From: Alysiella filiformis
Lineage (GTDB): Bacteria > Pseudomonadota > Gammaproteobacteria > Burkholderiales > Neisseriaceae
Reading direction: 5' to 3'
DNA: 64,000 nt
Assembly: GCF_014054525.1 (NCBI RefSeq)
Contig: NZ_CP059564.1
Location: 2,180,357 to 2,244,356, forward strand
Position numbers and translations under genes: made by a program. Shown here in pieces: positions 26,512-35,727 of the stretch (position 1 is the first letter of the stretch; each line of letters starts with the position of its first letter). Under the pieces are notes generated by a model. It was given only the letters and a program-made list of their open reading frames with translations, ran no database searches and was not told the origin of the DNA.

Positions 26512-26540
26512 TTTTCAGGCAGCCTGAAAGCAGGTACAAT
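26512..26540 (+). promoter_or_regulatory. Probable sigma-70 promoter of ssrA
   Basis: TTTTCA (26512-26517), a 17-base spacer and TACAAT (26535-26540), about 15 bases upstream of the mature tmRNA 5' end. The -35 box overlaps an uptake sequence. Confidence 0.55.
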
Positions 26541-26554
26541 GCCGTTTCTCATTT

Positions 26555-26915
26555 GGGGGCGACCTTGGTTTCGACGGGGGTTGCAAAGCAAATGTGGGCA
26601 TACCGCGTTTTCAGTTACGCGTTAAACACTGTACGAAAATAGTCGCAAACGACGAAACTTACGCTTTGGCAGCTTAATGCCAGCCGTTGCAGCAGTTGGT
26701 CAATGGGCTGTGTGGGGCAACCCACTGCAACGTCATTTACATTGACTGGTTTTCTGTCGGGTTACTTGGCAGGGAATGAGATTGTAGGTAACTGGTTTCC
26801 AAACAGCCTGTCTGTCGGCGGAATGGGAATGAGACAATAAGTAGATAAGACTAAGTATGTAGAACACTTTGTAGAGGACTTTCGGACGCGGGTTCAATTC
26901 CCGCCGCCTCCACCA
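26555..26915 (+). ncRNA. ssrA: Transfer-messenger RNA (tmRNA)
   Basis: It starts GGGGGCGACCTTGGTTTCGA and ends with the T arm GCGGGTTCAATTCCCGC and GCCTCCACCA. The 5' and 3' ends pair as the alanine tRNA-like acceptor (GGGGGC with GCCTCC). The tag frame at 26645-26677 reads AANDETYALAA then TAA. It rescues stalled ribosomes. The 3' end is the integration site of the downstream element, which restores it exactly. Confidence 0.98.
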
Positions 26916-26917
26916 AA
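26902..26917. repeat. attL: left attachment core in the 3' end of ssrA
   Basis: The 16 bases CGCCGCCTCCACCAAA are repeated exactly at 37335-37350. They cover the last tmRNA bases including CCA, so the RNA stays intact after integration. Confidence 0.93.
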
Positions 26918-26947
26918 CACAATTTTCTAGGGTATCCTAGCACACCT

Positions 26948-26984
26948 AAAAGCCTTGAAATCACTTGATTTTAAGGCTTTTTTG
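26948..26984 (+). terminator. Terminator after ssrA (element side)
   Basis: AAAAGCCTT pairs with AAGGCTTTT, followed by TT. The element supplies this replacement. A different hairpin-T terminator follows attR at 37358, presumably the original ssrA terminator. Confidence 0.75.
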
Positions 26985-27144
26985 TTATCTACAATATGCT
27001 GGGGTGCGCTGGACAGCGCATACAATATTAGGTACATTTCTAGGTACACACCACCAAAACAGCCCAAATCCAGCCCCAAAACAGCCATTTTTGCGCCATT
27101 TTTTAAGCAAATGTACCTAATCCACAGCCTAACTATTTGAAATC

Positions 27145-28344
27145 ATGAAACTAACCGACAACGAAGTCAAAAACGCCCTTGTACCTAGCAAAGGCACAAA
27201 GCAACTCAATGACGGCGGTGGCTTGTACCTAGAAATCCGTGCAAGCGGTAAAAAGTATTGGAAACGCAAATACACCAGCCCCACCACCAAAAAACAAACC
27301 ATTTTGCACATTGGCACTTATCCCGATATGGGCTTGAAAGCCGCACGACTTGCCAACCAAAAAGCCCAATTATTGATTTCAGACGGCATAGACCCCAGCG
27401 AACAGAAACAAGCTGAAAAGAAAGGCTTTAACGAGAAAATCCAAAATACCTTTGAACACATCGCCCGAACATGGCACAGCGACCGCGCTAAACAAGGCGA
27501 TAAATGGACACCAGCACACGCCCACCGCGTATTACGCAGCCTTGAAATCCACATATTCCCCGATTTGGGTAAACACCCCATTGCCGACATCATGCCGCTT
27601 GACGTGCTAACCCTACTCAAACGCATTGAACACGCTGGCAAACGCGATACCGCCCATAAAGTCTATGATGTGGTTAATCAGGTGTTCTCTTATGCCGTGC
27701 GTTTGCGCTTGTGTGTGTTTAATCCAGTAGCGGAATTGCGTACCGAACTGGCACAAGTCAAACAAAAGGCTTTCCCACACATAACCGACCCAAAAGAAAT
27801 TGGCGAGCTATTGCGCCAAATAGACGGCTACAACGGCATGCCAACCGTGCGTACCGCGCTACAAATTGCGCCTTATGTGTTTGTGCGACCCAATGAATTA
27901 TGTGGCATGAAATGGGGCGAATTGGATTTTCAGGCAGCCTTGTGGCACAAAGACGAAACAGAAATGAAAAACGGCATTGCCCATGTGATACCGCTTTCAC
28001 GCCAAGTCATTGCCTTAATTGAAAGTATGCGACCGTTTACAGGGCATTATGAATATGTGTTCCACAACCGCAGCACAGGCAAACCCATAACCACAGAATC
28101 ATTAAGCAAAGCCATGCAGCGATTGGGTTACAAAGACATTGCTACCCCACACGGTTTTCGCCACACAGCCAGCACACGCTTAAACGAAATGGATTATAGG
28201 GGCGATTGGGTAGAGTACCAGCTAGCCCACAAGGAAAAGAACAGCAGCCGCGCCAGTTACAACTATGCCCAATATCTTGAACAACGTGCCACCATGTTGC
28301 AAGAATGGGCAGACTACCTAGACCAACTGAAACAGGCAGCCTGA
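27145..28344 (+). CDS. int: Tyrosine integrase (P4-type, DUF4102 N-terminus)
   Basis: 399 residues. The N-terminal arm-binding domain (KLTDNEVKNALVPSKGTKQL, then GGGLYLEIRASGKKYWKRKY) and the C-terminal catalytic domain have the expected motifs: RPNELCGMKWGELDF, HGFRHTASTRLNEM and a tyrosine in RASYNYAQYLE. It lies 228 bases from attL and reads away from ssrA. The stop is the TGA of an uptake sequence. It catalyses integration and excision at ssrA. Confidence 0.95.
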   Translation: MKLTDNEVKNALVPSKGTKQLNDGGGLYLEIRASGKKYWKRKYTSPTTKKQTILHIGTYPDMGLKAARLANQKAQLLISDGIDPSEQKQAEKKGFNEKIQNTFEHIARTWHSDRAKQGDKWTPAHAHRVLRSLEIHIFPDLGKHPIADIMPLDVLTLLKRIEHAGKRDTAHKVYDVVNQVFSYAVRLRLCVFNPVAELRTELAQVKQKAFPHITDPKEIGELLRQIDGYNGMPTVRTALQIAPYVFVRPNELCGMKWGELDFQAALWHKDETEMKNGIAHVIPLSRQVIALIESMRPFTGHYEYVFHNRSTGKPITTESLSKAMQRLGYKDIATPHGFRHTASTRLNEMDYRGDWVEYQLAHKEKNSSRASYNYAQYLEQRATMLQEWADYLDQLKQAA

Positions 28345-28499
28345 AAAGCCTTTTTGCTAATGCGTAATAAAAAATGGTGTGATGAGTGTGATATAAATAA
28401 AAATACAGCTTAATCCATTTATTTTAAATGATTTTTTCATCACACCAAGCACATAAAAATGGTGTTATGAAAGTGTGATGAGTGTGATGAAATTCAGGC
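28339..28499 (+). repeat. Repeat A, copy 1 (TGTGATG-rich)
   Basis: About 160 bases that recur at 30529-30691 with few changes. Contains GGTGTGATG, AGTGTGATA, an inverted CATCACACC and a run GTGTGATGAAAGTGTGATGA. Iteron-like; a binding site for the element's replication or regulatory protein is plausible. The 280-base gap to the next gene holds nothing else but an uptake sequence and AT-rich DNA. Confidence 0.85.
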
Positions 28500-28636
28500 T
28501 GCCTGAAACCATGAGCCACAAACCACACCTAGCCCCTTGATTAGCTACCAAAGGGCGAAAACAAGGTTTTTAATCCCTGCCTTGCTGGTGTGGTTTTCTT
28601 TTATTTAAGGGATTGGATTTTAAAGGGATTGAAATC

Positions 28637-29413
28637 ATGCTGACATTTGAAGAAATTAGAGAAGTACCCCCATTTTGGTACTCACAAGAAATATTTTATG
28701 TATTGCATTCTATTGAAGAATTTTTAAAAAATAGAACACATCAAGAAATAGAATATGCCTTAAATTGGTTTTATTTGGCAAAAAATGACTATGAAACCAA
28801 TTACCATGATTATAAAAATCGCTACATCTTCAAAGAAATACACGACCTACCCCCATTGGATAGATTGCAAGAATATGAACTTTTAAGTATTTTGCTTGAT
28901 AATCAATGGTGTTCCATCAATAGTGATAAAAATACCAATGAAAAATGGCAAGAACATGAATTATTTGCTGTTTTGGCTTACCAATATTGCAATGATTTTG
29001 CACATTATTTCAAAGAAGGACATAGATACTATGATGAATATATGTTTCGTGCATTTGCCACATTGCGCCTTGCCGATAAATCAAAATTCTTAAATATCAT
29101 TAGAGAACAAGGGTTTGATAGGCTATTGCAAGAAGACATTAGCGAAATCGCCAAAAAAGCCCGTTCAGCATATACGAGAAAAGCAGGGCTGAATAAACGC
29201 AGCCCATACGAAAAAATGGGGACAATCCACGCTGTAAATGCCTTGCTTGATGAAAAACAAGATTTATTGCAACAGCGTGGCGGTAAAGCCGCATTATGCC
29301 GCATGATTTTGGATTTAATCACTGAAAACCGAATCACAGCCCCCAATATCCCCACAGAGCGAACAGTAGAAATGTGGATTGCCAAATACATTGAAACGAA
29401 ATCAACGAGCTAA
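28637..29413 (+). CDS. Unknown element-borne protein (cargo candidate)
   Basis: 258 residues, starting MLTFEEIREVPPF at the ATG (28637) after AAGGG; an upstream TTG in the same frame is rejected. It is rich in aromatic and charged residues and mostly helical in appearance. The C-terminal part (KAALCRMILDLITENRITAP, then TERTVEMWIAKYI) has a helix-turn-helix flavour. No membrane segment or catalytic motif is visible. More AT-rich than the neighbouring chromosome genes. I do not recognise the family. A terminator follows at 29444. Confidence 0.7.
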   Translation: MLTFEEIREVPPFWYSQEIFYVLHSIEEFLKNRTHQEIEYALNWFYLAKNDYETNYHDYKNRYIFKEIHDLPPLDRLQEYELLSILLDNQWCSINSDKNTNEKWQEHELFAVLAYQYCNDFAHYFKEGHRYYDEYMFRAFATLRLADKSKFLNIIREQGFDRLLQEDISEIAKKARSAYTRKAGLNKRSPYEKMGTIHAVNALLDEKQDLLQQRGGKAALCRMILDLITENRITAPNIPTERTVEMWIAKYIETKSTS

Positions 29414-29443
29414 TTTCCCGAAATTAACACGCAGCTACCTTAA

Positions 29444-29472
29444 AACCGCCCCACAAGGGCGGTTATTCTTTT
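29444..29472 (+). terminator. Terminator after the unknown gene
   Basis: AACCGCCC and GGGCGGTT flank CACAA and are followed by ATTCTTTT. Confidence 0.8.
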
Positions 29473-29526
29473 GCCGTTCCGAAACCCCAGCGCAACACAG
29501 CGCATTAACGAAACGAAAGGCAAATC

Positions 29527-29772
29527 ATGCAAAACATCATCAATATTGACACCCTGCCCGACCACGCGCAATTAACCCTTGCCGAATTGGAAACCAGCGC
29601 AGCGCGTAACCGCAAAGGCATTACACGGCTTTCAGGCAGCCAAATCCGCCGCCTTGAAGCACAGGGATTGTTCCCCAAAAGCCGTGAAATCACAGGCACA
29701 CGCGCCAAATTCTACCTTGCTGGCGAAGTCAAAGCATGGCTGGCACAACAAGCACAAGGAGTAACACCATGA
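29527..29772 (+). CDS. AlpA-like excisionase / transcriptional regulator
   Basis: 81 residues. ITRLSGSQIRRLEAQGLFPK, then the basic wing GTRAKFYLAGEVKAWLA, is a MerR/AlpA-type winged helix as found in P4-like elements, where it regulates int or acts as an excision factor. Good ribosome site AAAGG. It overlaps the next gene as ATGA. Confidence 0.75.
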   Translation: MQNIINIDTLPDHAQLTLAELETSAARNRKGITRLSGSQIRRLEAQGLFPKSREITGTRAKFYLAGEVKAWLAQQAQGVTP

Positions 29773-30008
29773 CACCAGCCCCAAAACCCAAACCACCCAC
29801 CCAAAAACAGCGTGTATTGCAACTGTTACGCAGCCGCGAGCGTGTTACCGTACGCGATATTTTCCAGCTTGGTATCAATAGCCCCACCGCGCGTATCAGC
29901 GAGCTACGCAAAGACGGCTACCACATTGCACATCAAGACGTTACCGCCCCAAACCAGTTTGGCGTGAACGTGGAACACCGCGAATATTGGCTTGTGGAAA
30001 CAAAGTAA
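29769..30008 (+). CDS. Small winged-helix protein
   Basis: 79 residues. QRVLQLLRSRERVTVRDIFQ, then SPTARISELRKDGYHI, is a helix-turn-helix typical of small phage and satellite proteins that control dosage or replication. Its start overlaps the AlpA-like gene. A hairpin terminator follows directly. Confidence 0.75.
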   Translation: MTPAPKPKPPTQKQRVLQLLRSRERVTVRDIFQLGINSPTARISELRKDGYHIAHQDVTAPNQFGVNVEHREYWLVETK

Positions 30009-30045
30009 AAGGGCATTGCGCCGATTACACAATGCCCTTTCGGTA
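30008..30045 (+). terminator. Terminator after the AlpA/HTH pair
   Basis: AAAAGGGCATTG pairs with CAATGCCCTTT; the T side is short. Confidence 0.65.
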
Positions 30046-30369
30046 TTCAAGGATACTCTATTTTTTGGTGTTCAAAGACACTCCCACGCGCGTGTGCGTA
30101 CTGCTCCGAAAATTCAGCCCCATTGATAACGAACTGAATCGCGCAAACGCATGGTAACAAAATTCAGGCAGCCTGAAAAGCCGTTTGAGTGCGTACCAAA
30201 GCGCGTACTTTGCCCCAAAATCGCGTTTTTGGCGCATTGGCGGCGTGGGCTGGTGTGTTTCCTATTGCAGCCACCAACGCAATCTACGCGCAAACCACGC
30301 CCCCTTTACGCGCGATATTCAGGCAGCCTGAAATGAGCTACTGGAATTTCAGTAGCTTGGCATTGGCTT
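30046..30369 (+). other. Non-coding stretch in the element
   Basis: No gene. It holds two uptake sequences and a block around 30250-30312 (GCTGGTGTGTTT ... GCAATCTACGCGCAAA) that recurs in diverged form at 30789-30853. Confidence 0.5.
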
Positions 30370-30525
30370 TCATCACACCAACAACATCATGATTTTAAAA
30401 GAAATTACACTCAAAAATGGCTTTCATCACACCGTCATCACACCAATTTATTTTTTAAGTAATTGATTTTAAATAAAATCACACATATCACACATATCAC
30501 ACCACTTTTTTGCATATATGTATTG
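30370..30525 (+). repeat. Repeat B, copy 1 (ATCACACC-rich)
   Basis: About 155 bases almost identical to 36976-37131. Multiple ATCACAC units in the opposite orientation to those of repeat A. It ends four bases before repeat A copy 2. Confidence 0.85.
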
Positions 30526-30528
30526 TGT

Positions 30529-30691
30529 GCCTGAAAAGCCATTTTTGCTAATGCGTAATAAAAAATGGTGTGATGAGTGTGATATATAGAAAAATATAGG
30601 TTAATTCATTTATTTTAAATGATTTTTTCATCACACCAAGCGCATAAAAATGGTGTGATGAAAGTGTGATGAGTGTGATGAAATTCAGGCA
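30529..30691 (+). repeat. Repeat A, copy 2
   Basis: Near-identical to 28339-28499, including the flanking CTGAAAAGCC. It directly follows repeat B copy 1, so A-B-like cassettes abut head to tail. Confidence 0.85.
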
Positions 30692-31203
30692 GCCCGACCT
30701 GAAAAGCCACGCAGGGCAGCCTCTCAAATGCGAGAACCTAGCAAAACCTATCATTTATTTTGCCCACAGGCGCATTTGAATGATTGTGCTGGTGTGTTTA
30801 CCCATTTCAGCAGCCAGCGCAATCTAGGCGCAAAATAGCCCCCTTTGTGCGCCAAAAAGGAATTTATGCACATCGTAGGAAGTCGCATTTTTCAGCCCAA
30901 TAGCCTTTTTTATGGACTCCGAAAATTCGCTCACCTACCCTTTACCGACCGTTTTCCTACCACTTTCCGACCTTTTTCTCAAATTTTAGAAAAAGAAATA
31001 CCTTGATAAAACAATGTTTTTTGGCATAAACCGAAAAACCCCATTGAACCAAACGAGAATTGAAGTTATATTTTGCGTTCTCTCAAAAAAACAACAGTCC
31101 CATAACGGCATGGGTTGAAAAGCCGTTTTTTATCGCCTTATCCTTTTTCAGGCAGCCTGAAACACATCTACACGTTTCACACGCCAATCTCAAAAAAGTT
31201 TAT
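30692..31203 (+). other. Long non-coding region upstream of the replication genes
   Basis: No credible gene. It includes the second copy of the 65-base block noted at 30250, a short hairpin CTCTCAAATGCGAGAA near 30720 and an uptake sequence at 31148. It probably carries promoters and the origin-proximal control region of the element. Confidence 0.45.
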
Positions 31204-31263
31204 GGCGGTATCCACCAACCGTAAGGCGTGGGCTTGGAACTGTTGCCAAGAGAGAGTACCGCC
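31204..31263 (+). ncRNA. Candidate structured RNA or attenuator
   Basis: The outer stem GGCGGTA (31204-31210) with TACCGCC (31257-31263) encloses the hairpin CTTGG/CCAAG (31233-31250). It lies 48 bases upstream of the first gene of the replication operon. P4 controls its replication operon with a leader RNA, so this is a reasonable place for one, but no homology is claimed. Confidence 0.4.
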
Positions 31264-31311
31264 CCCAATTTGGGTTTCTCAATTCTCTAAAACACAACAG
31301 GAGCATTTCAA

Positions 31312-31662
31312 ATGCAAAATCAATCATCTATCCCCTTATTCATCAATGGCATTCACATCAATGTCCAACTGAACACCAGCGCAGCAACAGGCTTGGCAAG
31401 TTTATTGCAAAATGCCCCCTTGCTGGCAATCGCCGACCATTACAGCTACCCCATGCCACGCCAATGCGTTTCGCGCTTGCAATCCGATATTCAACACACA
31501 GCCAATGTTTTTGGCGATGTTTTGACCGCCTTATCTTTCGCAGCAAATGATGATTGCGAACACATCACACCCAGCATTGTTGCCGATTTTGCCATGACCG
31601 TAGGCGAACTGCTGCCATTCTTGACCCGCTTGTCTGAAAACATCAATCACACCCATTCCTAA
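31312..31662 (+). CDS. Unknown small element protein
   Basis: 116 residues, start MQNQSSIPLFINGIHINVQL after AGGAG. No membrane segment or known motif. The central part (YPMPRQCVSRLQSDIQHTAN) is conserved-looking and helical. It is followed by a strong terminator. I do not recognise the family. Confidence 0.65.
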   Translation: MQNQSSIPLFINGIHINVQLNTSAATGLASLLQNAPLLAIADHYSYPMPRQCVSRLQSDIQHTANVFGDVLTALSFAANDDCEHITPSIVADFAMTVGELLPFLTRLSENINHTHS

Positions 31663-31663
31663 A

Positions 31664-31716
31664 CCCCCTTGCACACGCCGCCTTTGCTGGTGTTTTCATC
31701 AGCAAGGGGGCTTTTT
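31664..31716 (+). terminator. Terminator after the 31312 gene
   Basis: CCCCCTTGC pairs with GCAAGGGGG, followed by CTTTTT. Confidence 0.75.
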
Positions 31717-31760
31717 GCAAACTGCTTAAAAACACAAGAATTTGATTTAAAGGAATAATC

Positions 31761-32846
31761 ATGAAATACCGTTACACTTTTGACGATATTCAGGCAGCCG
31801 CGCAACACAACTGGCAGCACATTTTGGGCAGCATTGGCATTGCCCCAGCCAGCCTGAAAAACCAACATCAACCCTGCCCCCTTTGTGGTGGCAAAGACCG
31901 TTTCCGCTTTGACAACAAAGGCGGCAATGGCACTTATTTTTGCAATCAATGTGGCGCAGGCAATGGCTTTACCTTTGTGCAAAAACATTTGAATTTAAAC
32001 AAATTTGGCAATGCGGTGGCGGTGGTGGCACAAATTTTGGGCATGGGCGAAACAGGCAATGCCACACCCCACATCACACCGCCCAAACGCGAAACCCCAC
32101 CGCCCACACCACCCAAAGACGAATTAGCCAAGCTGTTGAACGTGTGGAACGCTGCCACCCCCATTATTGGCACACCAGCCGAACGCTACCTTGTGGCGCG
32201 TGGCATTGGCACAATCCCAAACAGCATGAATTTGCGCTGCCACAGCCATTTAGCCTATTGGCACAACGGCAAATGTTTGGGCGAATACACAGCCTTGCTT
32301 GGCTTAATGCACGACACGCAAGGCGAAATCACAGGCATTCAGCGCGTGTACATTCAGCAAGACCCCAACACAGGCAAATGGCGCAAGGCGGTTATCCATG
32401 ACCCCGAAACAGGCAGCACGCTGGATTGCAAAAAGCAAATGGCGCGGTTTTCAGGCAGCACACGCGGCACGGCTGTTCACATTGACGAATTGGACGACAC
32501 AGGCTTTTTGCTGGTGGCAGAAGGCATAGAAACCGCCCTTGCCGCGCGTGAACTGTTTCCCCTGCCAACATGGGCAACGGTAAACGCTGGCAATATGGCG
32601 CGGCTGGTGTTGCCCAGCAGCCTGAAAAGATTGTTGATTGCCGCCGACAACGACCACAGCGAAACAGGTTTTAGGGCAGCGCGTGATTTGGCGGTACAAG
32701 CGAGCAAGCAGGGCATTCATGTGCAAGTGTGGCAGCCTGAACACGCAGGGCAAGACGCGCTGGACGAATTAAACCAGCGTAAATCACGCGCCAAATGCGG
32801 TAACGAAACCCTTTTTTCAGGTAACGAGACCCCAAAAGGGCAGTAA
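31761..32846 (+). CDS. Zinc-finger/Toprim DNA primase of the P4-alpha type
   Basis: 361 residues. The CHC2-type zinc finger (CPLCGGKDRFRF ... YFCNQCGAGNGF, residues about 35-75) recognises template DNA. The Toprim domain has LVAEGIETALAAREL and LLIAADNDHSETG, the acidic metal residues of the catalytic core. It should prime replication of the element. No helicase domain is fused; the DUF927 ATPase encoded nearby may supply that role. Its 3' end carries the first iterons (32800-32853) within the coding sequence, giving the C-terminal repeats GNETLFSGNETP. Confidence 0.9.
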   Translation: MKYRYTFDDIQAAAQHNWQHILGSIGIAPASLKNQHQPCPLCGGKDRFRFDNKGGNGTYFCNQCGAGNGFTFVQKHLNLNKFGNAVAVVAQILGMGETGNATPHITPPKRETPPPTPPKDELAKLLNVWNAATPIIGTPAERYLVARGIGTIPNSMNLRCHSHLAYWHNGKCLGEYTALLGLMHDTQGEITGIQRVYIQQDPNTGKWRKAVIHDPETGSTLDCKKQMARFSGSTRGTAVHIDELDDTGFLLVAEGIETALAARELFPLPTWATVNAGNMARLVLPSSLKRLLIAADNDHSETGFRAARDLAVQASKQGIHVQVWQPEHAGQDALDELNQRKSRAKCGNETLFSGNETPKGQ

Positions 32847-32970
32847 CGAAACCCCAAAAATGGTAACGAAACCACCCCAAAAGGTAACGAAACCTTGTAA
32901 CGAAACCCCCAAAAACCGCCCTACCCCATTGGGGCAGTAACGAAACCCCACTTTTACCCAGTTTCGTTAC
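32800..32970 (+). repeat. Iteron array GTAACGAAACC, candidate replication origin
   Basis: Seven direct copies start at 32800, 32821, 32843, 32863, 32884, 32897 and 32937, and one inverted copy lies at 32960-32970. The first five are spaced 20-22 bases, about two helical turns, so a bound protein would be on one face. The first two lie inside the primase gene and the third overlaps its stop codon. This arrangement is like iteron origins and P4 ori/crr. Confidence 0.85.
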
Positions 32971-33007
32971 CACACCAGCAGCAGGGTAGGGCAGAAAGGC
33001 ACACCCC

Positions 33008-33625
33008 ATGACCCTTGAACAAATCATTGGTGTAACGCTGTTTTTTGTTTTGGCAGCCCTATCATTAGCCGCCGCCTTTGCGCTTACAGTCAAACACTAT
33101 GGCATTGCCAAACAAAATGAAGAATTGCGCGAATATGTGGCATTTTCCGAAACACGGCGACAACGCACCATGCAATACCTATTGGAAACCGTTTGCCGCC
33201 ACGACCAAGAATTTATTGATTATCAAATCAACAAGCGTTTGGGCTATGTTGCCCCACCGCGTGAAACACCACCGCTACGCATACACAATTACACCACGCC
33301 ACCACCGCGCCAAATCCCACAACGCGAACCACGCCAAGCATTCAGGCAGCCTGAAACGCACCACGAGCCACCACAACGTGAACGTGTGATTGTCGTAACC
33401 GAGCCACGCCGTGAACCGCCACCGCGCCAACGTTTGCCATTTTGGGGGCATGATGACGATGATGTGATTGATGTTAGCCCAGTCGCACCCAATCCACACC
33501 GTGCCATGCCGCAAATACCGCTACTTGGCGCACCCAAACGCAAGGGTGGCAGACCACGCAAACACGCAGACGGCGCAGCACGAAAACGCGCCTACGACCA
33601 ACGCCAACGCGAAAATGGCACATAA
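33008..33625 (+). CDS. Membrane-anchored protein with a basic AT-hook-like tail
   Basis: 205 residues. Residues about 5-28 form one membrane segment (IIGVTLFFVLAALSLAAAFA), then about 40 helical residues, a proline/arginine-rich linker (PPRETPPLR, PPPRQIPQREPR), an acidic patch DDDDVIDV and a C-terminal KRKGGRPRKHADGAARKRAY with an AT-hook core GRPRK. This could tether DNA to the membrane. I know no named family. It lies between the iterons and the DUF927 gene. Confidence 0.75.
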   Translation: MTLEQIIGVTLFFVLAALSLAAAFALTVKHYGIAKQNEELREYVAFSETRRQRTMQYLLETVCRHDQEFIDYQINKRLGYVAPPRETPPLRIHNYTTPPPRQIPQREPRQAFRQPETHHEPPQRERVIVVTEPRREPPPRQRLPFWGHDDDDVIDVSPVAPNPHRAMPQIPLLGAPKRKGGRPRKHADGAARKRAYDQRQRENGT

Positions 33626-33852
33626 ACACCGCTTTCAGGCAGCCTGAATTTTTTCAGTCCATAAAAAAGGCTTTTTTTGAATTTTGCAAGTCCAAAAAAA
33701 AAGGCAATTCAGGCAGCCTGAAACCACCTGACGGAAATCCGTCAGCTTTTAAAAATCAATTACTTGGATTTTAAAATCCAGCCGCTGAAATTCAAGGCGC
33801 TTCTCAAATACGAGAAGTTCCCTTTTCCACCCATTTAAAGGAAAACTTCATC
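33626..33852 (+). other. Intergenic region with hairpins
   Basis: Two uptake sequences, the hairpin CTGACGG/CCGTCAG (33728-33746) and CTTCTCAAATACGAGAAG (33802-33819), similar to the hairpin near 30720. The ribosome site AAAGGAAAA of the next gene ends the stretch. Confidence 0.55.
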
Positions 33853-35649
33853 ATGCAAACCGACATTCAAAACATCATCAATCAATCGCAAAACATCATG
33901 ATTGACCCCGACACAATCCCCACATTTGAACTGAAACCACGCACCGAAACCCGACACAATGGCGTGTATTTCATAGACATTCAAACCGACAAACAAACAG
34001 GCGAAATCCAAGAAAAAACACCAATTAAAATCAGCGACCATTTGCGCGTGATTGGCATAGGGCAAGACGAAAGCAAAGCCGCCTACATCGTCATTGAATA
34101 CCGCAACAAATTCACGCACCACATTCAAACCACAGCCATTAAACAAGCCGATATTGGCACAAACAAAGGCTGGTATGATTTGCAAAACATGGGCGTAGGC
34201 GTGATGAGCGACCGCAAAAGCCGCGAGCGTGTGGCAAATTATTTGCAATTTTCAGGCAAGCAAACCCAATACCAAATACGCCACACAACAGGCTGGAAAG
34301 GCGAAAACTACTTTTTTCCAAGCGGCGAAATCATCACGCCAAACGACCACGAACGCCACAAAATCATTTACATGGGCGACACCAGCAAAGCCAATGAATA
34401 CCACATTTCAGGCAGCCTGAATGATTGGCAAACCCACATTGCCCACTATGCCATTGGCAACAGCCGCCTGATGTTGGCATTGGGTACGGCATTCGCAGCC
34501 CCCTTATTGCGCGGCTTGAACATGGAAAATGGCGGCTTTCATCTGTTTGGCGACAGCAGAGACGGCAAAAGCACAGCCGCCTACGTTGGCGCGAGCGTGT
34601 GGGGCAGCCGAGAAAGCAAAGTTTCGTGGAACAGCACCGCGCTGGCAATCATCAATTCCGCGTGTGCCAGAAACGACTGTTTCATGATGTTGGACGAAAT
34701 TGGGGAACAGCGCGATACGCGCATTGTGGCGCAAGCCGCATACAGTTTGGGCAATGGGCAAAACAAAGGACAAGCCCACAAAGACGGTGGCAATCGCCCC
34801 ACTATTAACTTCAAAACCCTATTTTTTTCCACAGGCGAAAAGCCGCTTGATACCTACATCAAAAATGGCAATCCCGAATTGTGGAACGCAGGGCAAGCCG
34901 TACGCTTGGCAAGCATACCCAGCGACACAGGCAAAGGCTATCAGGCATACGACACAATCCACCACTTTGCCACAGCAGCCGAATTTGGCGACCATTTGAA
35001 CGACAGCACCGCACAATTTTATGGCACAGCAGGGCAAGCGTGGATAATCGCCTTGCAGTCCGACCCCAAGCACAAGCAGCGCATTCAAGCCCACATGAAC
35101 GCCTTTTTAGCCAAGCTGCCCCACGATTTAAACGGACAAATTCGCACCGTAGGCAAACGCTTTGCGCTGGTGTATGCCGCTCTGGAATTGGCGAGCGAAT
35201 ACGGCATAACAGGCTTTCAGGCAGGGGCGAGCCTTGCGCCATTGTTGCAATGCTTTCACGCATGGCTAGACCGCAACGGCATGGAAAAAAGCGAAACGCA
35301 GCAGATTATTGAAAACGCGCAGGATTTTTTTGATTTACACGCATTCAGCCACCGTTTTGCTGATTTGGATTTATTGGGTGATTTTGAGCGAGCAGGAGAA
35401 CACCACGCAGGTTTTAAAGAAAGGCATGGCGATGATTGGATTTATTGGGTGGTGTATGCCGCATTCAAGCATGAAATTGCCCAACGCTTTGAGCCAAGAA
35501 AAGCCGTTGATGTGTTGGCAGCAGCCAAGTGGCTGATTATGGGCAGCGACAAAAAGCACTATGGCGCACACCAAAAAAACCGCAAACACATGGGCGGTAG
35601 GCGATATATGCAATTCAATGGCAGCACACCACCCGACCGCAACGAATGA
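33853..35649 (+). CDS. DUF927 ATPase/helicase-like replication protein
   Basis: 598 residues. The N-terminal part has no motif I recognise. The middle has Walker [14 protein letters not shown] and Walker [11 protein letters not shown], then KTLFFSTGE and the arginine-containing [15 protein letters not shown]927 proteins are found with primases in satellites and integrative elements and are thought to be helicases. It pairs naturally with the primase encoded upstream. Several uptake sequences are inside it (for example at 34409). Confidence 0.88.
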   Translation: MQTDIQNIINQSQNIMIDPDTIPTFELKPRTETRHNGVYFIDIQTDKQTGEIQEKTPIKISDHLRVIGIGQDESKAAYIVIEYRNKFTHHIQTTAIKQADIGTNKGWYDLQNMGVGVMSDRKSRERVANYLQFSGKQTQYQIRHTTGWKGENYFFPSGEIITPNDHERHKIIYMGDTSKANEYHISGSLNDWQTHIAHYAIGNSRLMLALGTAFAAPLLRGLNMENGGFHLFGDSRDGKSTAAYVGASVWGSRESKVSWNSTALAIINSACARNDCFMMLDEIGEQRDTRIVAQAAYSLGNGQNKGQAHKDGGNRPTINFKTLFFSTGEKPLDTYIKNGNPELWNAGQAVRLASIPSDTGKGYQAYDTIHHFATAAEFGDHLNDSTAQFYGTAGQAWIIALQSDPKHKQRIQAHMNAFLAKLPHDLNGQIRTVGKRFALVYAALELASEYGITGFQAGASLAPLLQCFHAWLDRNGMEKSETQQIIENAQDFFDLHAFSHRFADLDLLGDFERAGEHHAGFKERHGDDWIYWVVYAAFKHEIAQRFEPRKAVDVLAAAKWLIMGSDKKHYGAHQKNRKHMGGRRYMQFNGSTPPDRNE

Positions 35650-35687
35650 CATTCAGGCAGCCTGAAAACTTAATAAAACTTAATATT

Positions 35688-35723
35688 ACACCAGCAAAAA
35701 CCGCCTTTTTGCTGGTGTTTTTT
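35688..35723 (+). terminator. Terminator after the DUF927 gene
   Basis: ACACCAGCAAAAA and TTTTTGCTGGTGT flank six bases, followed by TTTTT. Confidence 0.8.
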
Positions 35724-35727
35724 GTCA

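Noticed and set aside
30548-30754. 68-codon minus-strand frame in repeat A copy 2
   Set aside because: It is composed of TGTGATG repeats and an uptake sequence; repeat A copy 1 does not preserve it as a gene.
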